Shown: piece after piece, positions 14,971-21,999 of the stretch | Numbering within the stretch: position 1 is the stretch's first letter | Layout: each line of letters begins with the position of its first letter | NCBI GenBank assembly: GCA_900539945.1 | Contig: UQDV01000015.1 | Span: 1 to 54,139, forward strand | DNA: 54,139 nucleotides | Origin: an uncultured Faecalibacterium sp. | GTDB lineage: Bacteria; Bacillota; Clostridia; Oscillospirales; Ruminococcaceae | Direction: 5' to 3' | Program-made: the position numbers and the translations under genes | Notes under the pieces: generated by a model | What the model saw: the letters and a program-made list of their open reading frames with translations, nothing else | Databases searched by the model: none | What the model was told of the DNA's origin: nothing

Positions 14971-16635
14971 TCATGCTTTTGTCTTTTTGATCGTGCGGGC
15001 GCGGATGATGCTGAGCACCACCAGCTCTACGACGATGGCCACGGCCAGCAGCACCAGCGAGGTGAACAGGCTGGCCCGGCTGCCCAGTACCGCCTGTGCC
15101 AGGCCGGTGATCACATAACACACCGCCGCGCAGGACGCCGCCGTGATGGCATAGGGCAGCTGGGTGGACACATGGTTCACATGGCTGCAGTGGGCACCCG
15201 CCGAGGCCATGATGGTGGTGTCGGAGATGGGGGAGCAGTGGTCGCCGCACACGGCGCCGGACAGGCAGGCCGCGATGGAGATGACCAGCATTTCGCCTTC
15301 CGGGAATGCGTGGCACACGATGGGGATCAGAATGGAGAAGGTTCCCCAGCTCGTGCCGGTGGCAAAGGCCAGGAACACCGCCACCAGGAAGATGATCACC
15401 GGCAGCAGATACTGCAGCGCCGCAGCGGAGCCGCCCAGCAGGTTGGCCACATAATACTTGGCACCCAGCAGGCCGGTCATGCCGGACAGGGTCCAGGCCA
15501 GCGTGAGGATGAGCATGGGGCTGACCATGGCCTTGAAGCCCTCCGGGATGCAGGCCGCAAAGTCCTGGAAGGTCATGACGCTGCGCACCCGGTAGAACAC
15601 GAAGGTGAACAGCAGAGCAATGCTGCTGCCCATCACAAGGCCGGCAGAGGCGTTGCAGTCCGCAAAGGCGGTGACGAAGTCCACCCCGTCAAAGAAGCCG
15701 CCGGTGTAGATCATGCCGAAGATGCAGGCCGCGATCAGCACCAGCACCGGTGCGATCAGGTCCACAACATGGCCCTTCGTCTCGGTGCCGTCGTCCACGT
15801 CGTCGCCGTAGGGGCGGTCCTCGGTGGTGAACAGGTCGCCGTTTTTCGCGTTGTCCTCATTGAGCTTCATGGAGCCGAAGTCCGTGCCGGTGAAGATGAG
15901 GAACAGGCTCATGACGACGGTAAGCAGGGCATAGTAGTTGTAGGGGATGGTGCGCAGGAACATGGTGAAGCCGTTGATGCCAGCCCCCTCCGGCACGCTG
16001 GAGGTGACCGCCGCCGCCCAGCTGGACACCGGCGCAATGATGCAGATGGGGGCCGCCGTGGCGTCGATGAGGTAGGCCAGCTTGGCGCGGGACACCTTCT
16101 GCCGGTCGGTGACCGGGCGCATGACCGAACCCACGGTCAGGCAGTTGAAATAGTCGTCCACAAAGATCATCACACCCAGCAGCAGGGTGGCAAACTGTGC
16201 GCCCGCCCGGGAGTGGATGTGCTTCGATGCCCAGCGGCCAAAGGCGGCCGAGCCGCCGGCCTTGTTCATCAGGGCCACCAGGATGCCCAGCATGACCAGG
16301 AACACCAGGATGCCCACATTGCTGCTGTCGGACAGTTTGGCGATCATGCCGCCCTCTTCGTTAAAGAAGAGGGTATTCAGGGCCAGTTCCAGGTTTCCGT
16401 TGGCATACAGCAGCGCGCCCGAGGCGATGCCCACCAGCAGGGAGGTGTACACCTCCTTGGTGTTCAGGGCCAGCACAATGGCGATGACCGGCGGCAGCAG
16501 CGAGAAGAAGGTGCTGTACACCGCACAGGTGTAGGTAGACGGGTCGGCGATCTTGCCGGGAGTGGCTGCCGTGCACCACAGCAGCAGGGCAAACACGAAC
16601 AGTGCCGCTACCCAGGACAGATTCTTGTTTTTCAT
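14971..16635 (-). CDS. NhaC-family Na+/H+ antiporter
   Basis: This 554-residue polytopic membrane protein (about 11-12 hydrophobic segments) is of the NhaC/YheL type and exchanges ions or small organic solutes across the membrane. The family hallmark IFVDDYFNCLTVGSVMRPVTD is present, and so is SGAVCGDHCSPISDTTIMASAGA near the C-terminus. A long hydrophilic loop (GSMKLNEDNAKNGDLF... about 255-285) separates two halves. AAAGGAAAAGG precedes the ATG. Substrates of NhaC homologues vary (Na+, malate/lactate, amino acids), so the cargo is not certain. Confidence 0.9.
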   Translation of the reverse strand: MKNKNLSWVAALFVFALLLWCTAATPGKIADPSTYTCAVYSTFFSLLPPVIAIVLALNTKEVYTSLLVGIASGALLYANGNLELALNTLFFNEEGGMIAKLSDSSNVGILVFLVMLGILVALMNKAGGSAAFGRWASKHIHSRAGAQFATLLLGVMIFVDDYFNCLTVGSVMRPVTDRQKVSRAKLAYLIDATAAPICIIAPVSSWAAAVTSSVPEGAGINGFTMFLRTIPYNYYALLTVVMSLFLIFTGTDFGSMKLNEDNAKNGDLFTTEDRPYGDDVDDGTETKGHVVDLIAPVLVLIAACIFGMIYTGGFFDGVDFVTAFADCNASAGLVMGSSIALLFTFVFYRVRSVMTFQDFAACIPEGFKAMVSPMLILTLAWTLSGMTGLLGAKYYVANLLGGSAAALQYLLPVIIFLVAVFLAFATGTSWGTFSILIPIVCHAFPEGEMLVISIAACLSGAVCGDHCSPISDTTIMASAGAHCSHVNHVSTQLPYAITAASCAAVCYVITGLAQAVLGSRASLFTSLVLLAVAIVVELVVLSIIRARTIKKTKA

Positions 16636-16735
16636 AATGATTCCTTTTCCTTTCAGGCGATTCGTTCCGGCAGCGTATCAGGCCCCGTGCTGCGGGGCAG
16701 ACTATCCCCACGGAATGCAAAAGGGGAGTGGGGCC

Positions 16736-16903
16736 GTGCCGGATTATAAAGCGATGTATTTTGAGCTGTTCCGCGCCAGCGTGCAGGCCGTACAGCTGCT
16801 GCAGGACGCACAGGCCCACGCCGAACAGCAGCTGCTGGCCGAGGACCCGCCGCCGCTGCGGCTGGAGCAGGAAGAACTCCCTCCGTCAAAGAGGGAGCCT
16901 TAG
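16736..16903 (+). CDS. Small conserved-looking protein (DYKxMYF type), 55 residues
   Basis: This 55-residue protein starts MPDYKAMYFELFRASVQAVQ, which resembles small proteins of unknown function found widely in Clostridia with a DYKxMYxxLF N-terminus. It is predicted to be helical. The start is a GTG with GGGGAG 7 bp upstream; an internal ATG at codon 7 is the alternative. The last ten residues (EELPPSKREP) and the stop codon are encoded inside an intergenic hairpin repeat, so the original C-terminus may have been replaced by repeat insertion. It is divergent from the antiporter gene. Confidence 0.55.
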   Translation: MPDYKAMYFELFRASVQAVQLLQDAQAHAEQQLLAEDPPPLRLEQEELPPSKREP

Positions 16904-16929
16904 CCTTCCCCCTTGGGGGAAGGCTTTTT
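16876..16929 (+). repeat. Repeat-family double hairpin, also acting as terminator
   Basis: Two consecutive stem-loops, CTCCCTC/GAGGGAG and GCCTTCCCCC/GGGGGAAGGC, are followed by TTTTTC. The second hairpin is the same as those at 38.1 and 51.3 kb. It ends between the small gene and the convergent thioesterase. Confidence 0.8.
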
Positions 16930-17318
16930 CAGTTCTTCTTTGCCTCCGCCTTGGCCGCAAACTTGTCGTTGTGGATCACAAAGCGCTCGTGGGTGCCGCC
17001 GCCCACCGGGCCTTTTTCGTCGTGCAGGCTCACTTTGAAGGTGAGCTTGCGGCCTTCCACAGCCACCAGCTCGCTCTCGCAGGTCACGGTCATGCCCACG
17101 GGGGTGGGAGCGGTGTGCTCCAGCTCCAGCTTCGTGCCCACGGTGCCGTCGCCCTCGGCCAGGGCCGGGGCCACGCTCATCCAACAGGTCTTTTCGGCCA
17201 GGGCCACCAGGGCCGGGGTGGCAAACACGTCCAGCGTGCCGCTGCCCATGGTTTTTGCAGTGTTTGCAGCAGTGACAGACACGCTCTGCTCACCGCGGAT
17301 GCCAGGTTCCAGTGTCAT
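16929..17318 (-). CDS. Hot-dog thioesterase (FlK-like, COG5496)
   Basis: This 129-residue single hot-dog domain resembles fluoroacetyl-CoA-thioesterase-like proteins. Family features are GSGTLDVFATPALVALAEKTC, the motif on the long helix with the catalytic Thr/Glu region, and LEHTAPTPVGMTV, carrying the conserved His. It would hydrolyse a small acyl-CoA in the cytosol; the acyl group is unknown. An AGGAGGG site precedes the ATG. It is a single gene, convergent to the small protein and divergent from the YwaF-like gene. Confidence 0.85.
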   Translation of the reverse strand: MTLEPGIRGEQSVSVTAANTAKTMGSGTLDVFATPALVALAEKTCWMSVAPALAEGDGTVGTKLELEHTAPTPVGMTVTCESELVAVEGRKLTFKVSLHDEKGPVGGGTHERFVIHNDKFAAKAEAKKN

Positions 17319-17448
17319 AAAAAATTCCCTCCTGTGCGTTTTGCGCAGTTTGTTGTTTTATACTTTTATAAGATACCACAGCTTGGCAAAGAATGCACCC
17401 ACTTTGGCGCATTTTGTAAAAAATACCGTTTCGGTTTCCGGCTGTCTG

Positions 17449-17457
17449 TGCTATGAT
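17449..17457 (+). promoter_or_regulatory. Extended -10 promoter for the YwaF-like gene
   Basis: TGC followed by TATGAT, 25 bp before the start codon; the -35 (TTTCGG at 17 bp) is weak. Confidence 0.5.
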
Positions 17458-17482
17458 AGGCTCTGAAAGAGAGGGGACCTCC

Positions 17483-18226
17483 ATGTCTGACTTCTGGAAA
17501 TCCTATGACATCACCGCCGCCGAATACGGTGCGGGCTATGAGTGCTACCCGCTGTTCGGCACTGTCCATCTCATAGAGCTGGCTCTGTCGGCTTTGTTCC
17601 TTCTGTGCATGGTGTGGTGGTACCGCCGCAGCACGCCGCGCACCCGGCGGCACATTCTGGTGGGGGTCACGGCGGCCCTGCTGGCCGACGAGGCCGCCCT
17701 GCTGCTGGGCATGGCCTGCACCGGCCAGTGGAACTGGAGCTATCTGCCGCTGCACCTGTGCAGCATCAACGTGTTCGTCTGCCTGTACAACACCCTCACC
17801 GACCGCAGCTGGTGCAAGGAGGAGCTGTACGCCCTGTGCATCCCCGGCGCGGCACTGGCTCTGCTGTGCCCCAGCTGGCGGGATGTGCCCGGGTGGTTCA
17901 CCCTCATCAACCTGCACTCGGTCAGCATCCACGCCCTGCTGGTGCTCTACCCTGTGCTGCTGGTGGCGGGCGGATACCGCCCCAGCGTGCGCCGGGTGCC
18001 GCAGGTGCTGGCCTTTTTGTTCGGCTCGGCCCTGCCCATCTATTTTCTTAACAAACCCCTGCACACCAACTTTTACTTTTTGAATAACCCCTATGGCAAC
18101 GTCATCACCAGCACCTTTACCGCGTGGTTTGGCGAAAAATTCTACATTCTGGGCTTTCTGCCCGCCATCGCGCTGGCCCTTGTGCTGATGTACGCCCCCT
18201 GGGCAGCAGCCGGGAAGAAGCGTTGA
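17483..18226 (+). CDS. YwaF/TIGR02206-type integral membrane protein
   Basis: This is a 247-residue membrane protein with about seven hydrophobic segments. Conserved-looking features are QWNWSYLPLHLCSINVF, with a His-Leu-Cys in the membrane, and LNKPLHTNFYFLNNPYGN. These match the YwaF family of conserved integral membrane proteins, whose biochemical role is not established. The start at 17483 follows GAGGGGACC; an upstream ATG overlaps the -10 element. It is a single gene followed by a strong terminator. Confidence 0.8.
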   Translation: MSDFWKSYDITAAEYGAGYECYPLFGTVHLIELALSALFLLCMVWWYRRSTPRTRRHILVGVTAALLADEAALLLGMACTGQWNWSYLPLHLCSINVFVCLYNTLTDRSWCKEELYALCIPGAALALLCPSWRDVPGWFTLINLHSVSIHALLVLYPVLLVAGGYRPSVRRVPQVLAFLFGSALPIYFLNKPLHTNFYFLNNPYGNVITSTFTAWFGEKFYILGFLPAIALALVLMYAPWAAAGKKR

Positions 18227-18248
18227 GCCGCTCCGCCACCCGTCCGCT

Positions 18249-18286
18249 CCCGGTCCGCTTTCCAGCGGGCCGGGTTTTCTTTTTTC
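18249..18286 (+). terminator. Intrinsic terminator after the YwaF-like gene
   Basis: CCCGGtCCGCT pairs with AGCGGgCCGGG and is followed by TTTTCTTTTTT. Confidence 0.82.
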
Positions 18287-18362
18287 AATTTGCATCTTTT
18301 TGGCGTTTTGCGGTGTTTTTTCATCAATGCAGCGGGAATGTCAAAATTCTTCTGCAAAGGGC

Positions 18363-18391
18363 TTGACAGGCAGGCATGTGCGTGATATCAT
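18363..18391 (+). promoter_or_regulatory. Strong promoter of the metal-efflux operon
   Basis: TTGACA, exactly 17 bp, TATCAT, also with an extended TGA. The ArsR operator begins 3 bp downstream, over the expected transcription start. Confidence 0.88.
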
Positions 18392-18394
18392 GAA

Positions 18395-18416
18395 CACATG
18401 AACAGACGTTCATGTG
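18395..18416 (+). promoter_or_regulatory. ArsR/SmtB-type operator
   Basis: A perfect inverted repeat has 9-bp arms CACATGAAC and GTTCATGTG and a 4-bp centre. It contains the TGAAC/GTTCA core typical of SmtB, CadC and CzrA operators. It covers the transcription start of the arsR-hma-ATPase operon, so binding would block RNA polymerase until metal is bound. Confidence 0.88.
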
Positions 18417-18442
18417 ATTTCATCCCGAAAGGAGATGCTTCC

Positions 18443-18772
18443 ATGGCACAGCAGAACGAACCCCTTGTGCAGCCGGAAGAGCTGGACATGCCGGATGACG
18501 AAGTGCTGTACGAGCTGGCCGACCTGTTCCGGGTGTTCGGCGACTCCACCCGCATCAAGATCCTATACGCCCTGCACGACAATGAGCTGTGCGTGCAGGA
18601 CATTGCCAACGCCGTGCAGCTGAGCCAGTCGGCCGTGAGCCACCAGCTGCGGGTGCTCAAGGATTCCAAGCTGGTACGCTTCCGGCGGGAGGGCAAGACC
18701 GTGTATTACGCACTGGACGACGACCATGTGCGCAGCATCCTCTCTCTGGGGATGGACCATATCGAAGAATGA
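18443..18772 (+). CDS. ArsR/SmtB-family metal-responsive repressor
   Basis: This 109-residue winged-helix repressor should release its operator when it binds Zn, Cd, Pb or a similar ion. The helix-turn-helix ELCVQDIANAVQLSQSAVSHQLRVLKDSKLVRFRREGKTVYYALDD is clear. The C-terminal helix carries DDDHVRSILSLGMDHIEE, matching the alpha-5 sensor-site pattern (Asp and His ligands) of CzrA/SmtB; an N-terminal CxC pair of CadC is absent. The start follows AAAGGAGA. It is first in an operon with a free HMA chaperone and a P1B ATPase and probably controls all three through the operator overlapping the start site. Confidence 0.93.
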   Translation: MAQQNEPLVQPEELDMPDDEVLYELADLFRVFGDSTRIKILYALHDNELCVQDIANAVQLSQSAVSHQLRVLKDSKLVRFRREGKTVYYALDDDHVRSILSLGMDHIEE

Positions 18773-18819
18773 TTTTCCGGGCTGCGGCCCGCACAAAAAC
18801 AGAAAGGCTGGTATCTACG

Positions 18820-19041
18820 ATGAAAAAGACCTACAAGATCGACGTGGACTGTGCAAACTGCGCCCAGAAGATGGAGGACGCTGCCAACACCGTTGCCGGT
18901 GTGGAAAAGGCGACTGTCAGCTTCATGACCCAGAAGATGAAGGTGGAGTTTGCCGAGGGTGCTGACCCCCACGCCACCATGGAGAATGTGCTGTCTGCCT
19001 GCAAGAAGGTGGAGGACGACTGCGAGATCTTTGACATCTGA
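18820..19041 (+). CDS. Free-standing heavy-metal-associated (HMA) domain protein
   Basis: This 73-residue single ferredoxin-like HMA domain begins MKKTYKIDVDCANCAQKMED. The CANC pair (Cys12 and Cys15 by count) would bind a soft metal ion. It probably hands metal to the P1B ATPase encoded downstream, which itself has no N-terminal HMA domain. The unusual DCANC (acidic residue before the Cys) is typical of Zn/Cd-type rather than Cu-type (MxCxxC) domains. AGAAAGG lies upstream. It is followed by a hairpin and a 330-bp gap. Confidence 0.9.
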   Translation: MKKTYKIDVDCANCAQKMEDAANTVAGVEKATVSFMTQKMKVEFAEGADPHATMENVLSACKKVEDDCEIFDI

Positions 19042-19080
19042 CCTCTTCCGGTCCGGTTCCCGGCATCGCTGCCGGGCGGC

Positions 19081-19110
19081 AGCTCTCCCCCTGTGGGAGA
19101 GCTTTTCTTT
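19081..19110 (+). terminator. Hairpin with T-rich tail inside the metal operon
   Basis: AGCTCTCCC pairs with GGGAGAGCT and is followed by TTTCTTTCC. It could partly terminate after the HMA gene and lower ATPase expression relative to the chaperone. The hairpin resembles half of the window's intergenic repeat family. Confidence 0.65.
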
Positions 19111-19137
19111 CCTCTGCCGCCGGGCAGCGGAAAACTC

Positions 19138-19336
19138 CTCTTTTTCGTGGAAAAAACGGGCAGTTTTCAACACTTTCCACGCACTTTTCAACACCCTTCG
19201 CGGAAAACTCCAAAAAGAAACGTGGAAAAGCAAGTTTTCTGCGGGAAAACCCCGTGGAAAACACGGGGGAAAGGGTGGAAAATCCATTTTTGTGGGGAAA
19301 ACCTGTTGAATTCCACTGCGTTTTCCCGTTTTTTCT
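19138..19336. repeat. Cluster of GTGGAAAA / TTTTCCAC words
   Basis: In about 200 bp there are many near-copies of GTGGAAAA(C) or its complement (for example GTGGAAAAAAC, CACTTTCCACGC, CGTGGAAAAGC, CGTGGAAAACACG, GGTGGAAAATCC, GTGGGGAAAACC). No open frame with a ribosome site is seen. The stretch lies between the HMA and ATPase genes. The words resemble loose DnaA boxes, but no origin context is present. Confidence 0.6.
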
Positions 19337-19372
19337 CAGAACCGCCGCAATCCGACAAAAGGAGCGTTTTGT

Positions 19373-21277
19373 ATGACCAAAAAGCAAAAAAAGAGCCTGC
19401 AGCAGATCCTGATCGCGCTGGCCCTTGTGATCCTGCTCAAGCTGCTGCTCCGTGTGCTGCCGGCACTTCCCACCCCGGTGGAGCTGCTGCTCTACCTCAT
19501 CCCGTACTTTGTGGTGGGCAAGGACGTGCTGCGCAAGGCCATCAAGGGCATCAAGAACCGCCAGCCCTTTGACGAGTGCTTCCTGATGGCGGTGGCTACC
19601 GTGGGTGCCTTTGCCCTGGGCGACTATGTGGAAGGCTGCGCCGTTATCCTCTTTTACCAGATCGGCGAGCTGTTCCAGAGCGTGGCCGTGGGCAAGAGCC
19701 GCCAGAGCATTTCCAGCCTGATGGACATCCGCCCGGACTACGCCAACGTGGAGGACGAGGACGGCAAGCTGGAGCAGGTGGACCCCGATGACGTGGAGGT
19801 GGGCACCGTGATCGTGGTGCAGCCCGGCGAGCGGGTGCCCATTGACGGTGTGATCGTAGAGGGCACCTCCGCCCTGAACACCGCCGCCCTGACCGGTGAG
19901 AGCCTGCCCCGCGACGTCCAGACCGGAGACGAGGTCATCAGCGGCTGCGTGAACATGACCGGCCTGCTGAAAGTCAGGACCACCAAGGAATTCGGCGAGT
20001 CCACCGTCTCGAAAATTCTCGATCTGGTGGAAAATTCCAGCATGAAAAAGGCCCGCGCCGAAAACTTCATCACCCGCTTTGCCCGGGTATACACCCCGGC
20101 TGTCTGCTACGGTGCGCTGGCGCTGGCCTTCCTGCCGCCCATCGTGCTGCTGATGATGGGCCAGCCTGCCCGCTTTGGGGACTGGATCTACCGCGCTTTG
20201 ACCTTCCTGGTCATCAGCTGCCCCTGCGCACTGGTCATCAGCATTCCGCTGAGCTTCTTCGGCGGCATCGGCGGTGCTTCCGCCTGCGGCATCCTGGTCA
20301 AGGGTTCCACCTATCTGGAGGAGCTGGCCCGCACCGGCATCGTGGTGTTTGATAAGACCGGCACCCTGACCCAGGGCACCTTCAAGGTCACCGGCGTCCA
20401 CCCGGCCGACGGCATCACCGACGAACAGCTGGTGGAGGCCGCCGCCCTGGCCGAAAGCTGGTCCAAGCACCCCATCTCCCTGAGCATCAAGGCCGCCTAC
20501 GGCAAGGAGATCGACACCTCCCTCGTGACCGACGTGGAGGAACTTGGCGGCCACGGCGTGACCGCCAAGGTAGACGGCAAGCCCGTTGCCGCCGGCAACG
20601 CCCGTCTGATGGAGCGGCTGGGCCTTTCTGCCCCCGCCGTGAGCGAGACCGGCACCGTCGTGCACGTTGCCATCGACGGCAGATACGCCGGTTGCCTGCT
20701 CATCGCCGACGTGGTCAAACCCCACAGTGCCGAGGCCATCCGGGCCCTGAAGGCCGCCGGAGTGCGCAAGACCGTCATGCTCACCGGCGACGCCGAGCCG
20801 GTGGCCAAGGCCGTTTCTGCCCAGCTGGGTCTGGACGAATACCATGCCGGTCTGCTGCCCGGCGACAAGGTGGACCAGATCGAAACACTCATCGCCGCCA
20901 AGAAGTCCAAGGAGAATCTGGCCTTTGTGGGCGACGGCATCAACGACGCCCCGGTGCTGTCCCGCGCCGATGTGGGCATCGCCATGGGTGCCCTGGGCTC
21001 CGACGCCGCCATTGAAGCCGCCGATGTGGTGCTGATGGACGATGACCCGGCCAAGATCGCACTGGCCATGCGCATCGCCCGCCGCACCCTGCGCATCGTG
21101 TACGAGAACATCGTGTTCGCGCTGGCGGTCAAGTTTGCCTGCCTGCTGCTGGGTGCCATCGGTATGGCCAGCATGTGGACAGCCATCTTTGCCGACGTGG
21201 GCGTCATGGTCATTGCCGTGCTCAACGCCACCCGCGCCCTGTACACCAAAGATCTTGTCAAGAAGAGCCAGCCGTAA
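19373..21277 (+). CDS. P1B-type Zn/Cd/Pb-exporting ATPase
   Basis: This 634-residue P1B-type ATPase pumps Zn2+, Cd2+ or Pb2+ out of the cell using ATP. Motifs in order: actuator TGES (174-177), transmembrane CPC (283-285), phosphorylation DKTGT (327-331), the SKHP nucleotide-domain motif, GDGINDAP (520-527) and, in the last helices, FADVGV, whose Asp is a hallmark of the Zn/Cd/Pb subgroup (PIB-2). It starts directly with transmembrane helices and lacks the N-terminal HMA domain usual in ZntA/CadA. That domain is encoded separately upstream. An AAAGGAG site precedes the ATG. ArsR control is inferred from the shared operon. Confidence 0.95.
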   Translation: MTKKQKKSLQQILIALALVILLKLLLRVLPALPTPVELLLYLIPYFVVGKDVLRKAIKGIKNRQPFDECFLMAVATVGAFALGDYVEGCAVILFYQIGELFQSVAVGKSRQSISSLMDIRPDYANVEDEDGKLEQVDPDDVEVGTVIVVQPGERVPIDGVIVEGTSALNTAALTGESLPRDVQTGDEVISGCVNMTGLLKVRTTKEFGESTVSKILDLVENSSMKKARAENFITRFARVYTPAVCYGALALAFLPPIVLLMMGQPARFGDWIYRALTFLVISCPCALVISIPLSFFGGIGGASACGILVKGSTYLEELARTGIVVFDKTGTLTQGTFKVTGVHPADGITDEQLVEAAALAESWSKHPISLSIKAAYGKEIDTSLVTDVEELGGHGVTAKVDGKPVAAGNARLMERLGLSAPAVSETGTVVHVAIDGRYAGCLLIADVVKPHSAEAIRALKAAGVRKTVMLTGDAEPVAKAVSAQLGLDEYHAGLLPGDKVDQIETLIAAKKSKENLAFVGDGINDAPVLSRADVGIAMGALGSDAAIEAADVVLMDDDPAKIALAMRIARRTLRIVYENIVFALAVKFACLLLGAIGMASMWTAIFADVGVMVIAVLNATRALYTKDLVKKSQP

Positions 21278-21294
21278 CGCTGCTGCTTTCCATA

Positions 21295-21335
21295 AAAAAT
21301 GCCTGACCGCCAACGACAGCGGTCAGGCATTTTTG
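21295..21335. terminator. Bidirectional intrinsic terminator
   Basis: AAAAATGCCTGACCGC pairs with GCGGTCAGGCATTTTT between convergent genes. Confidence 0.9.
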
Positions 21336-21348
21336 TGTTTTCCGGGGT

Positions 21349-21912
21349 TCAGATGTCCCACAGCTCCGGGGCAGAGGTGGACACCGCCGAGGCACCGGCC
21401 CGCATGGCGGCCATGACGTCGGCCTTGTCCCGCAGCAGACCGCCCGCGATCACCGGCACCCGGGTGCGGGTACTGATCTCGGTGATGACCCGGGGCATGA
21501 TGCCGGGCAGGATCTCCACAAAGTCCGGCTTGCCTTGTTCCAGCTGGCCGGAAAGATTGTTCAGGGAAAGGGAGTCCAGGATGAACGCCCGCTGGATGGT
21601 CAGAAGGCCCTGATGGCGCGCCCGCCGGATCAGGGACGGGTGAGTGGAAATGATACCATCCGGGTGGCACAGCGCAATGAGGGAATTCACGGCAACTTCC
21701 CGCGCCGAAAGGCCGTCCACAAGGTCGATGTGCACGACGGCCAGCTTTCCGGCCGCGTGGATGCGCCGGACCAGCTCCCCCACATTGAGCAGGGTGCTCG
21801 CCAGCAGAAAGACCGTGCTGCAGGGCGAGGCCAGGGCGGCCGTCAGAGCGTCATCCGTCTTGACGGCTGCGATCACCGGCTCGTCCAGCAGAGTTTCAGC
21901 AAGTGGATGCAT
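21349..21912 (-). CDS. glpP: Glycerol-3-phosphate-responsive antiterminator
   Basis: This 187-residue TIM-barrel-like RNA-binding regulator is of the GlpP family. With glycerol-3-phosphate bound, GlpP lets transcription pass leader terminators of glycerol genes. Diagnostic stretches are PVIAAVK at the start, VVHIDLVDGLS, DGIISTHPSLIRRA, FVEILPGIMPRV and VPVIAGGL. The start at 21912 was chosen for AAAGGAG 9 bp upstream; it gives the usual length of about 190. It is near, but not in, the glp operon, which has exactly such a leader terminator at 28.95-29.0 kb. Confidence 0.95.
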   Translation of the reverse strand: MHPLAETLLDEPVIAAVKTDDALTAALASPCSTVFLLASTLLNVGELVRRIHAAGKLAVVHIDLVDGLSAREVAVNSLIALCHPDGIISTHPSLIRRARHQGLLTIQRAFILDSLSLNNLSGQLEQGKPDFVEILPGIMPRVITEISTRTRVPVIAGGLLRDKADVMAAMRAGASAVSTSAPELWDI

Positions 21913-21945
21913 CGGGCAGGACTCCTTTTCTCTCAGATGGTTCTC

Positions 21946-21974
21946 ATTATCGCACAAAGGGGCCGCACTGTAAA
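21946..21974 (-). promoter_or_regulatory. Promoter of glpP
   Basis: Minus strand TTTACA, 17-bp spacer, GATAAT, about 34 bp before the start codon. Confidence 0.7.
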
Positions 21975-21999
21975 GTGCAGCCCCAGTCTGCGGTTGTGC

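Noticed and set aside
19138..19336. Replication origin suggested by DnaA-box-like words
   Set aside because: No dnaA or dnaN, no AT-rich unwinding region and no good TTATCCACA match; the cluster sits inside a metal operon.
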